Below, one piece after another: positions 33,912 through 45,693 of a DNA stretch of 64,000 bases (the first letter of the stretch is position 1; each line of letters opens with the position of its first letter). The notes below the pieces were generated by a model. The model saw nothing but the letters and a program-made list of their open reading frames with translations, was not told the DNA's origin and made no database searches. Position numbers and translations under genes: made by a program. Source of the stretch: Sipunculus nudus (lineage: Eukaryota > Annelida > Sipuncula > Golfingiida > Sipunculidae); NCBI GenBank assembly GCA_026874595.1, contig CM049306.1, positions 85,464,142 to 85,528,141 on the forward strand, given 5' to 3'.

Positions 33912-34138
33912 TGTGGCCTGGACAGTCGAATCGTAAAACGCTCGGCTCTCTCCGCTGGCGAATCGGGTTCGATCCCCGGCGTTCCTCTGAGAGTTGGTTG
34001 TAGTGGCCCGTTCAAGGTCGGTGGTTTTCTCAGGGTTCTCCGGTTTCCTCTACAGACTACCTAACGTCACCATCCGAGCCATGGCGAGTTGTACAATCTA
34101 TTACTAGTTGTACAACCCATGTGAAATAAATAGAATTT
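33912..34138 (+). mobile_element. tRNA-derived SINE with conserved central domain, copy 1
   Basis: The head resembles a tRNA: tggcctggacagtcg (A-box-like), acgctcggctctctccgctgg, then cgggttcgatccccgg, a perfect B box with T-stem. The body ggtcggtggttttctcaggg / ttctccggtttcctctacag recurs at 43217-43270. The tail ends tgtgaaataaatagaa. The ~227-bp size, tRNA head, shared body and AAATAAAT tail identify a SINE. I recall a similar central domain in mollusc SINEs; the exact family name is not assigned. Confidence 0.75.
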
Positions 34139-34595
34139 ATATTTATATGTGATATATAACTACTTCCTTCCATCAGTCTAAAAAAACCACAATGAAATAC
34201 AAACGAAATTTGTGAATAAAAAAAAACGATATAACATGCAGTATGCATACTTATCATAAAGATAAACTATATTTTATAAAAAGCTTTCTATAATAAACAT
34301 ACGTGTTATATTGAATCTATTCTAATCAGTTACCTCATTTTCTCTGAATATGATAATAATAAAATTTATTATATCGATATCATGGTATATATTGATGTTT
34401 ATACTGTATTTTCACTGCCTGATTTTAATATTCTCAAGGGGTATGTTCTAATTGTTATCTTCTTTCCACACCTCGTAAGCCACGTGCGTGTGTAGATATT
34501 TCCGTGTGATCACGAGATAGACTTAGTTTTTTTTCATACATCCTTGCATTGTCATGTGAGGTGAAAATATAGTCCTTGTACGTGCATTATATTGC

Positions 34596-34614
34596 CCCCC
34601 CCCCCCCCCCCCCC
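34596..34614 (+). repeat. Poly(C) tract
   Basis: About 19 uninterrupted C. Confidence 0.9.
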
Positions 34615-35363
34615 GTACACTCAATAATCTGTGTTGACAATCCAGTGTGAAGGGCCAATACGGAGCACAAACGGAATGATCCATTGTCAAATCTGTGTTA
34701 TCGCGATGAACCACATTATAATCAGGATTATGGTTATAGGATTTTTTGTGTTTATTTTATACGGGTGACAGCCCACAGAGAGTGTGGCCAATATGACACA
34801 GGGGCACTCTTGCTTTGCTCATTCAACACCACACAAATCTCAGTTGGAAGACAAAACAGTTATTTACATTATACATACAGCGATATCATGCAGGCCCACG
34901 CATATCAGAATAATCATGTCCGCCCAGCTCAAGTTCCCGGAGGTGGTGGAGGGGAGGGGGGGCACTACATGTATACATGTATGTACTCTTCGCTTTAATG
35001 TACACATATTTTCTTTATTATAATAATGTCCGATTGCTGAATTAACTGAATATTCTCAGGACCGATTTTAAGAAGTCACGTGACATCTCGCTGAGACTGA
35101 TTCGCCAGGTGTAGGAATTAAAAATAGCTGACGCTGGACTACAGTGTTAACAACTGAAATATCAGTGCACAAACAAATTTCGAAAACCAAACTTTTTATC
35201 TGATGTGTACACGTTTATCCATATAACCAAATTAAGTCCTGCTAGTTTAAAGATATTGTGAGCAGACACGGGGCAAATTAAGTGTGATCTAATAAAATTT
35301 GCATGTGGTTTTACGTCCTTTAACAAGCTTGACTGAGCGCTGTAACAATGCGTGAATATTCAT

Positions 35364-35372
35364 TGACCTTGA
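35364..35372 (-). promoter_or_regulatory. TCAAGGTCA site upstream of the HAD-like ORF
   Basis: An exact FTZ-F1/ERR-type extended half site (tgaccttga on the plus strand) lies about 330 bp before the ORF's first ATG. It is the only exact copy in the window that lies upstream of an intact ORF and outside recognised repeats. Function is not shown. Confidence 0.25.
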
Positions 35373-35705
35373 CAATGACTGGCTGTAATCAGTGTTCTAA
35401 TCCTAGTAACCGAGCTTTTGCGTAACTCAGTTTAGTTTGGTGTAGTTCGTGGGACGGACTTGGTCCTTTCTCAAGCATTGGAGTTGTCCCCACGTAAGTG
35501 TGTTCCTTGACTGCATGGAAATCGAAATGGACTTTTAATAAATAGCTTACATCTAACTTACTGTATTGTAATATGGTCACAAGTGAGCCTGGATAAACTC
35601 AGACGTTACAAACGCACACGCTATTAGCACAGTCCGGGAAAGATAAAGAGACGAGACATTCTTGCCATATAAGTGTGTGGTACATTAAACGCGGGATTAT
35701 CCGTT

Positions 35706-37121
35706 ATGTTGATTGGCGGTATGAGCATGTTCACTGTGACGTACCTGTTTAACTATTTGTGTAGTCAAGCCGTGGCCGTATTATTGGCAGTATGGAGGGT
35801 TCTGCTTGGACTTGTCGAGAGTTTCCACCGCGCAAGCTCGGTAATATCGACCGTGCTCAGTGGTATCAGTGGTGAAACAGGTTCAAAACTACAGGTAAGC
35901 GGTCAGGTAAATTCCTCAGTGATTACGGTAACCCCTGGCGATAAATCGGAATCCAGTTTTCATACCTCACAGGAACTCAAAAACAGGGTGGTATCCGGAA
36001 TGGAAAATGGTCACGCCAAAGTGAAAAAATCACGAAATCGGAAAGGATCATCGCCACCTGTATTGCTGAGTAACGGTATAAACAATTATAATGGCGCCCC
36101 CAACAAGCTGGTGCTTCACTTTGACGTTAGGAACACGGTGTTGGTGGCGGACTCCGTTACAAGAATTAACGTAGAGCAAGCGCTTAATACCTACCTCACG
36201 GGGGTAACGTGGGGTAAGGACACGGCAGAAGGGTGGCAATGGGCGAGTGACAACCCCTCATTGAGTGCCCCGGGGCCTGGATACATTACCTACTATAAGC
36301 ACCTAGAGAAACAGCTCGTGCGGCGTCCTGAAGATCGTGCCGTCCTCAGAGCGGCAACGGGAGATTTCACTCAAGAAACAATAGGGAAAAGGTTTTACAG
36401 CTATTTTAAGAACCATCTTGATAAGCTGGAATGGCAGAGTCCCATCAAAGATGACCAACTTGTGATGCGTGGGAGCGGTGAGTCTCTGTACCATTATATT
36501 TTACCTTCATTCTTCCGATTGCTGTACCAGCTGCACGCGGAAGGCCGCGATTTTTCTGTGATTATTAGGACTTACGGTATGGATGCACAGAATGTTTTAG
36601 CCAGCATTAACCGGACATTGCAGGGTCATCACCCCGATTTCCCTCACTCCCTACCCATCCCGATTAACTTAAAACCGGGTTTGGTACATCGGAACGGTGA
36701 GGGCATCACGTTTGAACTTCCCGGAGGCCAAAAATGCAGCAGTGAACGGGACATACAAGCCATGCTGAACTCTGTCAACGGTGTGTGTGCTTTCGTGGAC
36801 GACTTCATATGGTGGCAAAACCATGACTACCACCACACGACAGGTAAACCTATGTGGTTGGATCCAGCCTCGCCGCACTTTCATCATATATTTTTCGACG
36901 ACAACCTACGCGTCACGGACGCAGATAGCATCGTAGATTTGCGTCTCCTAGAAGATAAAGAGGGACGCAGTCTTTCTGGAGAGGAATGTGTTGGATTCGA
37001 GGACACGCTGCTGGTCCAAGCTGATCTTCTACAAAGTATAGCTGACAAGGATTACTTAATTAAAAAGGTTCGTCTTTGCGAAAATAATTATCGCAAATGG
37101 CTTCTTAAACAGCACAGGTGA
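35706..37121 (+). CDS. Membrane-anchored protein with HAD-like motifs, single exon (471 aa)
   Basis: This is the only long intact ORF in the window. The frame is closed by TAA at 35670-35672, so the first ATG is 35706 (purine at -3); ATG 35721 is an alternative start. Residues about 1-38 are strongly hydrophobic (a signal anchor or membrane segment), followed by a Ser/Thr-rich, then basic linker to about residue 120. The globular part begins KLVLHFDVRNTVLVADS (Asp140, Arg142, Asn143, Thr144), resembling HAD motif I but with the usual second acid replaced by Arg. FSVIIRTYG (Thr289) fits motif II. FVDDFIWW (365-366) and HHIFFDDNLRV (Asp398-399) fit the acidic C-terminal motif. This suggests a HAD-fold protein, perhaps catalytically altered. 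It is intronless and more GC-rich than its surroundings. Substrate unknown; similar uncharacterised invertebrate proteins may exist. Confidence 0.8.
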   Translation: MLIGGMSMFTVTYLFNYLCSQAVAVLLAVWRVLLGLVESFHRASSVISTVLSGISGETGSKLQVSGQVNSSVITVTPGDKSESSFHTSQELKNRVVSGMENGHAKVKKSRNRKGSSPPVLLSNGINNYNGAPNKLVLHFDVRNTVLVADSVTRINVEQALNTYLTGVTWGKDTAEGWQWASDNPSLSAPGPGYITYYKHLEKQLVRRPEDRAVLRAATGDFTQETIGKRFYSYFKNHLDKLEWQSPIKDDQLVMRGSGESLYHYILPSFFRLLYQLHAEGRDFSVIIRTYGMDAQNVLASINRTLQGHHPDFPHSLPIPINLKPGLVHRNGEGITFELPGGQKCSSERDIQAMLNSVNGVCAFVDDFIWWQNHDYHHTTGKPMWLDPASPHFHHIFFDDNLRVTDADSIVDLRLLEDKEGRSLSGEECVGFEDTLLVQADLLQSIADKDYLIKKVRLCENNYRKWLLKQHR

Positions 37122-37182
37122 CCATGCATTTTGTAAATTACTCTGAATTCCTCGTAATAAGCATATCACAAGGTTAGAAATC

Positions 37183-37183
<1 letters not shown>

Positions 37184-37218
<35 letters not shown>
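37184..37218 (+). repeat. (GA)n microsatellite
   Basis: About 17 GA units, 65 bp after the stop codon of the HAD-like ORF and so possibly in its 3'UTR. Confidence 0.9.
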
Positions 37219-37219
<1 letters not shown>

Positions 37220-37221
<2 letters not shown>

Positions 37222-39950
37222 AGAGTGAGTGAACTATCATTTGTTGCCGTCCAGCCAACAGGATATTGTTATTATCACGTGATCTACTAGCAGCACAATG
37301 TGGTTTTCTGTTTATTGTCAATTTTAACCGTCCAAACAACAGGATGTTATTATAATCATGTGATAGGCGTCACCACAATGCAATAACGTAGCAATGCATG
37401 TATGGGAATATGCTAATAGTATAAATAATATAACCATAGTGTGCAGATTTTGAGGATAAGAAAATGTTTCACGAGTATGAATGATTTTAGTTGAAAGCAT
37501 TTACGTGGAGACAAAAATATACGAATACAACAATACACATGCAATGATTATAGGGTAAATATTTGCTCAATTTGTAGATAGTAGAAAGAGGTGCAATTTC
37601 ATACACTGCAGTTTTTTAACTCAATATTATTGTCATCACAGTCGGACCTGTCCGATAAGAGTGTAACAAGCTTTAGCTACACATTTGATATGGTTCACAT
37701 ATACATGCTTTTGAGGCTGTGATAAAAATTTATTTGAAAAGAAATTGTAAAATGTTACAGGCCTGAACATTAAATGAACATGGATGGTAAGTCATTGTTT
37801 TACATGTCCTTTGGTTGGCCAATACAACTCAAGAGATTTGGAAATATAGGTTTTTAAGGGAAAGTTTTTGATTGGTCTTTTTTTCTCATGAATAATGAAC
37901 TGACCAGTTCAGACCTGAAACACTGATATTACGTTATGGAAATGTGATAGGTCCATAGCCAAAGTACACAGGGAATATGGCTTACTGCCTGGCCAGGGTG
38001 ACGTCACGTTTGTACTCGAGCAGTTTAGTTCTGGGGACCAGAAGTGCCATATATTGTACATTATATACACTATTATTGTAAATATGCCGGCTAACTGTAT
38101 AGTTATTGCAGGCAACGTGTGTTATATACTCTTTATAATACACGAACTCAGTCACCGGTTATAACAGTCAGTGTGCCATATATATTACATTGTATATTAC
38201 TTTATTTTAGTTTAATGTTAACATTCTCAGTATATTTGTTCTCATTTATCATTAGACCCAGTTGTGGCTCTGTGGTGTAAACCATAGCGCCACAATACGG
38301 GATATCGCCAATGCAGTCTCTCTTGCAAATGGAGGAGAAAAACCACTGGCTGGCACAGCCGGAAGCCCATTTATGCAGGCAAGCGTGATTTAGCCAGATG
38401 GTCATTAGCACTGTCTTATCTGACCATCGATCCCACTACATCAGCTTATATACGCTATTGACTCTGTTATTTAATGTGATCATTGAACAAATATAAGGCT
38501 GCAATTAATATTGTTGGCATGTTGCAATGAAGTTTAAATGAAACTTGCAAAACCTGATGTTTATCCGTAAATGAAAGAACATGTTTAGCTTTGCCCTGAA
38601 TTATTAAGCGAGTCTGTTGATCCAAGAAAAAGTTCTAATACAATGTTTTTCTAAGATTTTTCAATTTCATGCTACAATTTTAATTTCAACCCAACAACAG
38701 TCAATGAAGACAAGACCATATTAAATTTCAGGATAATGCGTAAAGAAAAGCGCTATGCTCAGTGCACACGCAGCTGTATTTAATGAATGGGCTGGACAGG
38801 CTGTCCGCCAGGGGCTCTAGTTGTTTGCCTGCAATTTTTTTCAGGCAGACAGGCAGGTTCTACCTCCACAAACGAGAGTATCGGTATCAGCGATATCCCG
38901 TAATACGGTCTTATTTTCTCCTATCTTTTGCTCATACTCCTTTCACCTTTATATTATTTTGATGGGGCTAATATCTCGCTATCTTTTTACTGTTTTACTT
39001 TTTATTTTCTTTGTTGAAAAGATTTTAGTTGTTAACACTGTCGATTGAATTAACTGTCGTCATTGTAATTTTAATACCGTAGTTAAAAAATGAAAGCACT
39101 TTAAAGGTACCCTTAAAAATTGGCTCGATTATCAAGCATGTAACCATTCTGCAACAAGTTTGTCGAAAGAACCAGGTATAAACTTGTTAATAAACCACCT
39201 GCCCCGATACAAAATTATAATGTATAACGTTTTCCGTGAAAATATTTAATTTCAATGCCTTTGCATTGTAGTGTAGGTGGCGCTACATGTAATTTATAAA
39301 CACCCAATTCGAGAACTCCGAATTTCTATGAATCACTGTGGTTAGCGCGGTATGTGATATATAACATTGTTTTGTGGCGTGGCTAATGCTAACAGGATTG
39401 ATTATGAGACCTTTTGTTATTATCAACGCAGCCGCTGACCAGTTGAGTGGGGTTCTGTCCACGCTTTAAGATTGTACATATAATTATAACGCCGACACCT
39501 ATCAACCAAAGATGTCTGATAATCTGTGGTCATACTGAGGCTGAATGTGTATTTTGTCATAGACGAGCTTCAGATATAACTTGTTTATTATTTAGGAAAT
39601 GATATATCAAGAACACATATATTACACCCTTCTAGTCTGCTAGTAAAATGCATGTTCAATGCTGAGTTTTATCAGTTATTTTATTACTGTTATAATGCGT
39701 ACCAAATAAGACACTTCCAAAGATTTAGGCAAGTTATTTTATTTTACGTGTATACAGTCACATGGTTTGTGTTGAGGAATGCGTGCAAGTGTTTTAGTGA
39801 TACACGCTTTGAAAATTATATTTTAACTTGCATACATACAAACATATATATAAACTTGTGTGCTTAGTTTTATCAAATATATATTTCATACGCAAATGAT
39901 ACATAAGATATATTAGGAATACTCTTTTGTAAGTTAATAACTGCTGTACA
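37220..39950. other. Non-coding stretch downstream of the HAD-like ORF
   Basis: No supported gene. A TGACGTCA palindrome occurs at about 37999. A segment at 38255-38420 (gttgtggctctgtggtgtaa) has an A-box-like start but no B box. A ggtggcgctac word lies at about 39279. Confidence 0.5.
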
Positions 39951-39959
39951 TGCTTGGGG

Positions 39960-40460
39960 TTGCACGTGTCAGGGTACCCGTATTTGTCTGTGGGTATATT
40001 TTAGGTATACTTCTACCGTTTGTATGATGTTTGTTTGTGGTGTAATTGAGGTCGGCCGTTTATTCGTTGGTATAATTGAGGTCGATGAACCGCTGCCCGT
40101 TCTTGTCTTTGTGGGTATATTTGAGGTGTACTAATGCTCAGTATGATTTTTTGTGGGTATATGTAAGGTAAGTGATGGGTGCCCGTGTGAGTATGTGGAT
40201 GGATATATGAGGTATACTCCATACTTGTATTAGTGGGTACATGCGAGGTTAAATGGGCGCTGCCTTTTTTTGTGTATATATGGGTATATTTTGTGTAAAT
40301 GAATTCTCTGCATGTTGAGGTTACTAATAGCACCGATTGAGGTTACTAATAGCGCTTTTTGTGTGTGGGCATATTTGAGGTATATACCGTAAATAAGTCT
40401 TTCATATATGATAGCATGTCTGTATATAATTGAGGGTAATAACTCCTGTATGGCAGTGTT

Positions 40461-40506
<46 letters not shown>

Positions 40507-40990
40507 CAACTCCATACGTTTGAACGTGATTTTAGCTGGGTTAATGGCACCTGTCTGTATTTAATGTAGGGGGATATATTTTAGAAGAAATGTCCTTATG
40601 TTTGTATGAAGCTAAATGTGAGGTAATTTATCACTCCGTTTGTTTGCATGCGGGTATAATTTCTCAATTACCGCTGTAAAAGTGATTATATTTCCGTTGG
40701 TGTATGCATGAGTGTTGAGTGAAAAATGTGCGTGCTTGTATGAAGGTGTGTGCATTTGAGAATCATAAAAGCTGTATATATGTTTGTATGAAGGTATATT
40801 TGAAATGTATGGTTTGTAAGTAAGTACATCTGAGGTAAATAGACGCAAAACGTGTATTTGGTACAGCTGAGATTATAAGCGTTGCGTTTTAACGTGATAT
40901 TCGGTTTGCATGATTGTATGTAGGTATATTTGAGGTAATAATTGTATGAAGCCATGTTTGAGAAAAATAACCCCCACACATTATTGTGGA
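39960..40990 (+). repeat. Degenerate 45-55 bp repeat, core 'gtgggtatatttgaggta'
   Basis: The core gtgggtatatttgaggt recurs in altered form at about 39990, 40060, 40113, 40153, 40195, 40231, 40279, 40367, 40426, 40638, 40793, 40827 and 40921. Regular spacing early in the array is 40-55 bp. The minus-strand Tyr/Thr/His-rich ORFs here (for example 40013-40333) are by-products of this repeat. Confidence 0.7.
40466..40503 (+). repeat. (TA)n microsatellite
   Basis: About 18 TA units inside the degenerate repeat array. Confidence 0.95.
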
Positions 40991-41458
40991 TATCTTAGAC
41001 CGCGCGCTCAATGTCTTTGTATAAGGACGGAGGTCAATATGACACAGTGTAATTGAACATGATTCTATAAGGATATGTTAAATGACCACCAACTGACCAC
41101 AACTGTGAATGTGCGTGTATGTATGTGCACATGCAAACACTTCATGTCTACACGAAACATATTGGACGGCAATGTGTTTTCGGTGGCCCTTGGTGCTTAC
41201 ATCAACAGTAGGGTCTTTAGAATTACAAACAATTTTAACAGCATCCACAATTCCCTAAAATTAACAACTATATATAACACGCTCAGGTATAATGCACTAA
41301 TGACGAAAGGTAAACTAGTCTGCCATGCTGGTATTTGTTATCCTGATATTTATTTAAAATCAAATGTAAATGTTATTCAGTCGTGCGTCTCATATACATG
41401 TATATATAATTTGAAATATTACCAGGAGAGGTCACAACTATTACCTTTACCGGCTCAT

Positions 41459-41461
<3 letters not shown>

Positions 41462-41504
<43 letters not shown>

Positions 41505-41510
41505 TATATT
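41462..41510 (+). repeat. (TA)n microsatellite
   Basis: About 16 TA units followed by cacaca and more TA. Confidence 0.9.
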
Positions 41511-41619
41511 CATTCAAGGGCATGTGGGTGATTACACTGCGTGTATCGACAATATGGACATATGTTATTATTCATATCACGACATTCCAAGTATTATGCA
41601 TGTAGAACAAACAGTTTCA

Positions 41620-42960
41620 TATTAAACCGCAGTACTTGGTTATCTTCATAATATATGCAATAAAGCTATTGTTGTCTTACGTTTCCTATTTGTAATTTGT
41701 TCTTTTGTGATGTGCATTCATATTGCTTATATAATATATTCCTGAACTATATGTATACAGTCACAATAATTAATAACTTGATTTCTTGATCTGTTTGGTG
41801 TTGTTTCCATCAATCTTGTGATTAATGCGCTGTTATTATAACACCATTGTTTTACAATACAGGAAGTCCATTTAGCACCCGCATTTTAATTTACATGACA
41901 AAACATTTGTTATGTGCAAACAACAATAAACATGCATCCCCCTCTAAAACATACTTGAGCCCAAAATTAGTGTTTGTAAGACAAAGACAACTGATAATTA
42001 AATATTAATCGATTATGTCAGTACTTGATTCAGTTAATACTTTTCCACATTTGAAGGACCTGTTGCCACTCTCTATGGCACTGACACACTTTCATATTTC
42101 ATAATCCTTCTGACTTTATACATCGGCAGACTAGTTATCATTAGTCATGTAAAAATCATCATGTATTGGATTTGAGAATTGTGATCATACTCATGAAAAG
42201 ATGACGCTACTTTGTGTAATGCCGTCATTATATATTTCTTATATGCACTTTTCTCAAATACTTGACTTTTAACAAGTATCATAAATGATCGCAACGAATA
42301 CAGTTAGTTATAAAGAACAATGAAAAACATTGCACGTTGTGCATGAGCTTTTTATTTTCTATATTCTGTTTCTACATTCTACCTAAATATAAAAAAAGAC
42401 ATACGCATACACTTGCATACATATATATATATATGTGTGTGTTTGTGTGATAGCGTTATTTATTATTATATCATTGCCCAGGTATAACATTCCAAATGCC
42501 AACTGGGACCAAATATGCGTTGATACAACAAAGTCACACTCGAGGACACGTAAATGAAATGATTTGGTATATTTAATACTGAGGTGACAGTCCCTGCGTG
42601 TCATAAAACGTATTTCCTCCTACAAAGTCTGTGCAAAGCTCGCAGAAGACGCTATACGGACAAGTGTATATACCACCCAACATGTCAGTCCACAGGGCAA
42701 GTGACCAAGTTAGAACGATTGTGAAAGGCGTTTCGGTGTGACCGCATGGTGCGTTCTCACTCCACAGGGCACGAATTAGTCAAATTTACAACACCTGTTC
42801 TCCGATAACACATGCCAATGCATACTTGACCTTCTTGACGCGCAAGTTTGTTTCACATTCTCTGGACGACGTGTGTATATTGAACTCGGTAGCAGATACT
42901 TCTTTCTTTTCTCGTCACAGTTTTTGCACATGATCTGCGTTCATGAAGCCATCAAGTAAT
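41620..42960. other. Non-coding AT-rich stretch
   Basis: Nothing beyond a short (AT)n(GT)n run at about 42418-42445 and domain-free short ORFs. Confidence 0.55.
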
Positions 42961-42969
42961 AGTTACAAA

Positions 42970-43060
42970 TCTAAGGTCACTTATGCATGAATGAACCTGG
43001 GAATAACGGCCAAATAAGTGAATTAAAACACGGTTTTGGGAGCAACCCAGAATAGGACCC
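42970..43060 (+). repeat. Fragment of the 'tcacttatgcatgaatgaacc' repeat
   Basis: Ggtcacttatgcatgaatga / acctgggaataacggcc matches segments at 31056-31140, 46574-46620 and 58095-58140. It ends at a poly(C) run just before the second SINE. Confidence 0.6.
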
Positions 43061-43114
43061 CCCCCCCTTCCTCCACATGGTGCAAATTGTTATGGAATTG
43101 TTCATACCTAAGAA

Positions 43115-43360
43115 ACTTTGGGGGCCAGGACAGTCAAGGGGGAAAACGCTCGGCTCTCCCCGCTTGCCACCCGGGTTTTCTTGCCACCCGGGTTCACTTG
43201 CCACCCAGGTTGTAGTTGCCTGTTCAAGGACGGTGGTTTTCTCCAGGTTCTCCTGTTTCCTCCACCCTCACAGACTACCGAACGCCATCATCTGAGCCAT
43301 GGAGAGTGCCTTGATTAGTAAATAACTATTTGTACAATCCATGTAAAATAAATAAGTTCA
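43115..43360 (+). mobile_element. tRNA-derived SINE, copy 2, with internal triplication
   Basis: It shares gccaggacagtc, aaaacgctcggctctcc, the ggacggtggttttctccagg body and the tgtaaaataaataagt tail with the SINE at 33912-34138. In the B-box region the segment cttgccacccgggtt is present three times (about 43161-43212), replacing the normal GGTTCGATCCC. The pol III promoter of this copy is therefore damaged. Confidence 0.75.
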
Positions 43361-43438
43361 TATTTAAGAATAAAACCGAAAGCCATGACATAAGGTATTC
43401 CACTGCCATATCATTACCTGCTAAATTGGGCTATAATT

Positions 43439-43700
43439 ACCTCCGTCGAGGGGCGGGTGTTATGTTTTTCCGGCGTTCGTTGGTTGGTTTGTTTGTCTGT
43501 TACTCATAAAGTTATTTGCGGATTTTTATTAAAGTTTCAGGATAGATCAGCAAAGATAAAAGGAACAATCGCTTTAATTTGGTGTTGATCCGGATCACTA
43601 TCTGGATCCAGGATTATTTTTAGGAAATATGCTGCATTTCTGATGTCATATGGGAGTAATGAGCTGCCCTTGGTGGAGGTCTGCACTCTCAGTGTGCTAA
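43439..43700 (+). mobile_element. Interspersed repeat with inverted 'cctccgtcgagggg / cccttggtggagg' ends
   Basis: The left end acctccgtcgaggggcgggt and right end gcccttggtggaggtctgca are imperfect inverted repeats. The inside carries gttggtttgtttgtctgtta and tccggatcactatctggatc. This resembles the widespread 'cctccgccaaggagg' invertebrate repeat. Non-autonomous; class uncertain. Confidence 0.6.
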
Positions 43701-43701
43701 G

Positions 43702-43757
43702 TTCTAGTTTGTTATATTCGTCTTGCACTAGTTTGTTATATTCGTCTTGCACTTTGT
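43702..43757 (+). repeat. ~29-bp tandem duplication
   Basis: Actagtttgttatattcgtc (with a flanking ttgc) occurs twice in a row immediately after the preceding element. Confidence 0.85.
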
Positions 43758-43759
43758 TA

Positions 43760-45626
43760 CTTTAGGGAATCTTTTTTTCACAAAGTAAAAAACACGGGGA
43801 TCCTAGTACTGACTAAAAATTCTCTCATAAGGTATCAATTATCGACATGTACGTCAGAACCCTGTAGTAGATGTCGTTTTTGCAAAGGATTAACGAACAG
43901 CTGGTAACGCCATAGCGGGTCTTTAGTCTGTTCCATCCCCTCGTGTCCACTTGTCTCTTGCTAGGAACTTTTTATTATTTATTTTCAACAAGGGAAACTA
44001 ACTCTTATCTTACACATAATTTAAGTAACAGAAATATTTAGGAATATGAGACATCAGTCTGCAGGGGCAAGATCTAATGGGGAAAATGGTAAATCATTCA
44101 GTGATAAATCTTCTGTTTGGAGAATTTATATCAGCGCCACTTATAGCGGTCAAGGTCATTGGTCACATTCAAAAATAACCTCCGTTGACAGATTTGATGA
44201 TGTCATGTTAACAGTCCTAAAAACATTCCTAAAAAGCTAAAACCAAGACGGCTTCAGTTAAATCATTAAAAAGAGTCCATAAACTTATGAAACGGAAACT
44301 GGAGATTTATTTTAAAATTCATTATTGCTATTTTGGGCCATAATTTACAAATGCTTTTTGGAAAATTAATGAAAAATGTAAATGTTTAAGAAAGTTAACT
44401 CTAAAAAGCAGGTGGACATAAGTTGGTTGAACAGAGTGAAACTTGAATCCGTTCCACGAAGGGGTGACCGTTGAAAGTTTTCATTTTGCTGTTTAATACT
44501 TTATCATTTGATTTTCACGCTGAAGTCGACAAGAGTTTGATAAGGTGATAATAAATTAAATACCAACACCCAGCATTTTTTTTCAACCTTTGGGCCGTGC
44601 TTGATTCACAAGAACAATTTACGGCTACCATAAAGCCTGCCTTAATTGTTCTCAAAGGCACAAAATACTGCACGTACTTGTGACACCATAAAAATGCAAC
44701 ATATATATAGCTCAATAAGGGCTGCAACATGTTCTCTAAACAAATACGTATACGTGTTAATGGTGTGATATATATAGCAGGCGAACATGATATATGGGTC
44801 CTATACAATAGCCAGATAACTTTATATTATCATAGTATAAATATTGGTTTTAAATACACGTATTTGAAAATAAACCCTCTCTGAGGCTTTTAACATGTAC
44901 CCTATTTGAAGCAGTATATATCATGATTTGTGGTGTACCAAGGCCTATACAATACTGCGGATATAATTAACACCCACAACTAGATCGAGGACATGTGGAT
45001 TAAACTGTATAAACGGTACCTTGTGGTGCCTGCAGGATATATCTGATTATTTAAACAAAATACCGAACCATATTAATAATATCATTAACTATATTACATT
45101 AAACTTACTCATTTTCTAGATATTGCTCTCAAAAGTATAAGATTTTACAGTTTTACTTATTTAAATATTGCTATAGTGTTGCCAATTTATTGTTATTATT
45201 ATTGTTAAATATGTTGTAGCTATTGTGTTGCATGGGCAAACTGCGGCATAAAAATGTTATTTCCAGTTAATAATCTAGAATACTATAGCTATAGAGACAT
45301 TGTCTTTCATAAAACCTACTGTCGTTGGATTTGAGTGCAAACAGGTGCATCACAAATCATACCTTGTAAGTTTCAGTGTCACAGCTGGTTTTGAAGTTCA
45401 TGTATTTGCACACAGATGTTAATTTCACTTCGCATGACCTGATGAAATGTCATTGAACATTTATGGGTGATGTTTTTATTCTTCAATTCGGATATCATTA
45501 AGTTAGGTTATCATATAAAATAGGAACGTGAATATTTGTTTTAACTTAAGATATACTTCGTAAACTGGAAAAAAAAATAAAATATCTAATCATGTAGTCG
45601 CATTAAATTTGTATGTTTGTTGTAGG

Positions 45627-45630
<4 letters not shown>
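43760..45630. other. Non-coding stretch
   Basis: No supported gene or element. An isolated TCAAGGTCA lies at 44150-44158. Short ORFs lack domains. Confidence 0.5.

Positions 45631-45631
<1 letters not shown>

Positions 45632-45684
<53 letters not shown>
45632..45684 (+). repeat. (AT)n microsatellite
   Basis: About 26 AT units ending in gagagaga. Confidence 0.95.

Positions 45685-45693
<9 letters not shown>

Noticed and set aside
33912-33985. Functional tRNA gene
   Set aside because: The tRNA-like head is fused to a SINE body that recurs at 43.2 kb, and its arms do not fold as a normal tRNA.
40013-40979. Chain of Tyr/Thr/His-rich minus-strand ORFs resembling a repetitive structural protein
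   Set aside because: They follow directly from the degenerate nucleotide repeat and change frame between blocks; no signal peptide or splice structure was found.
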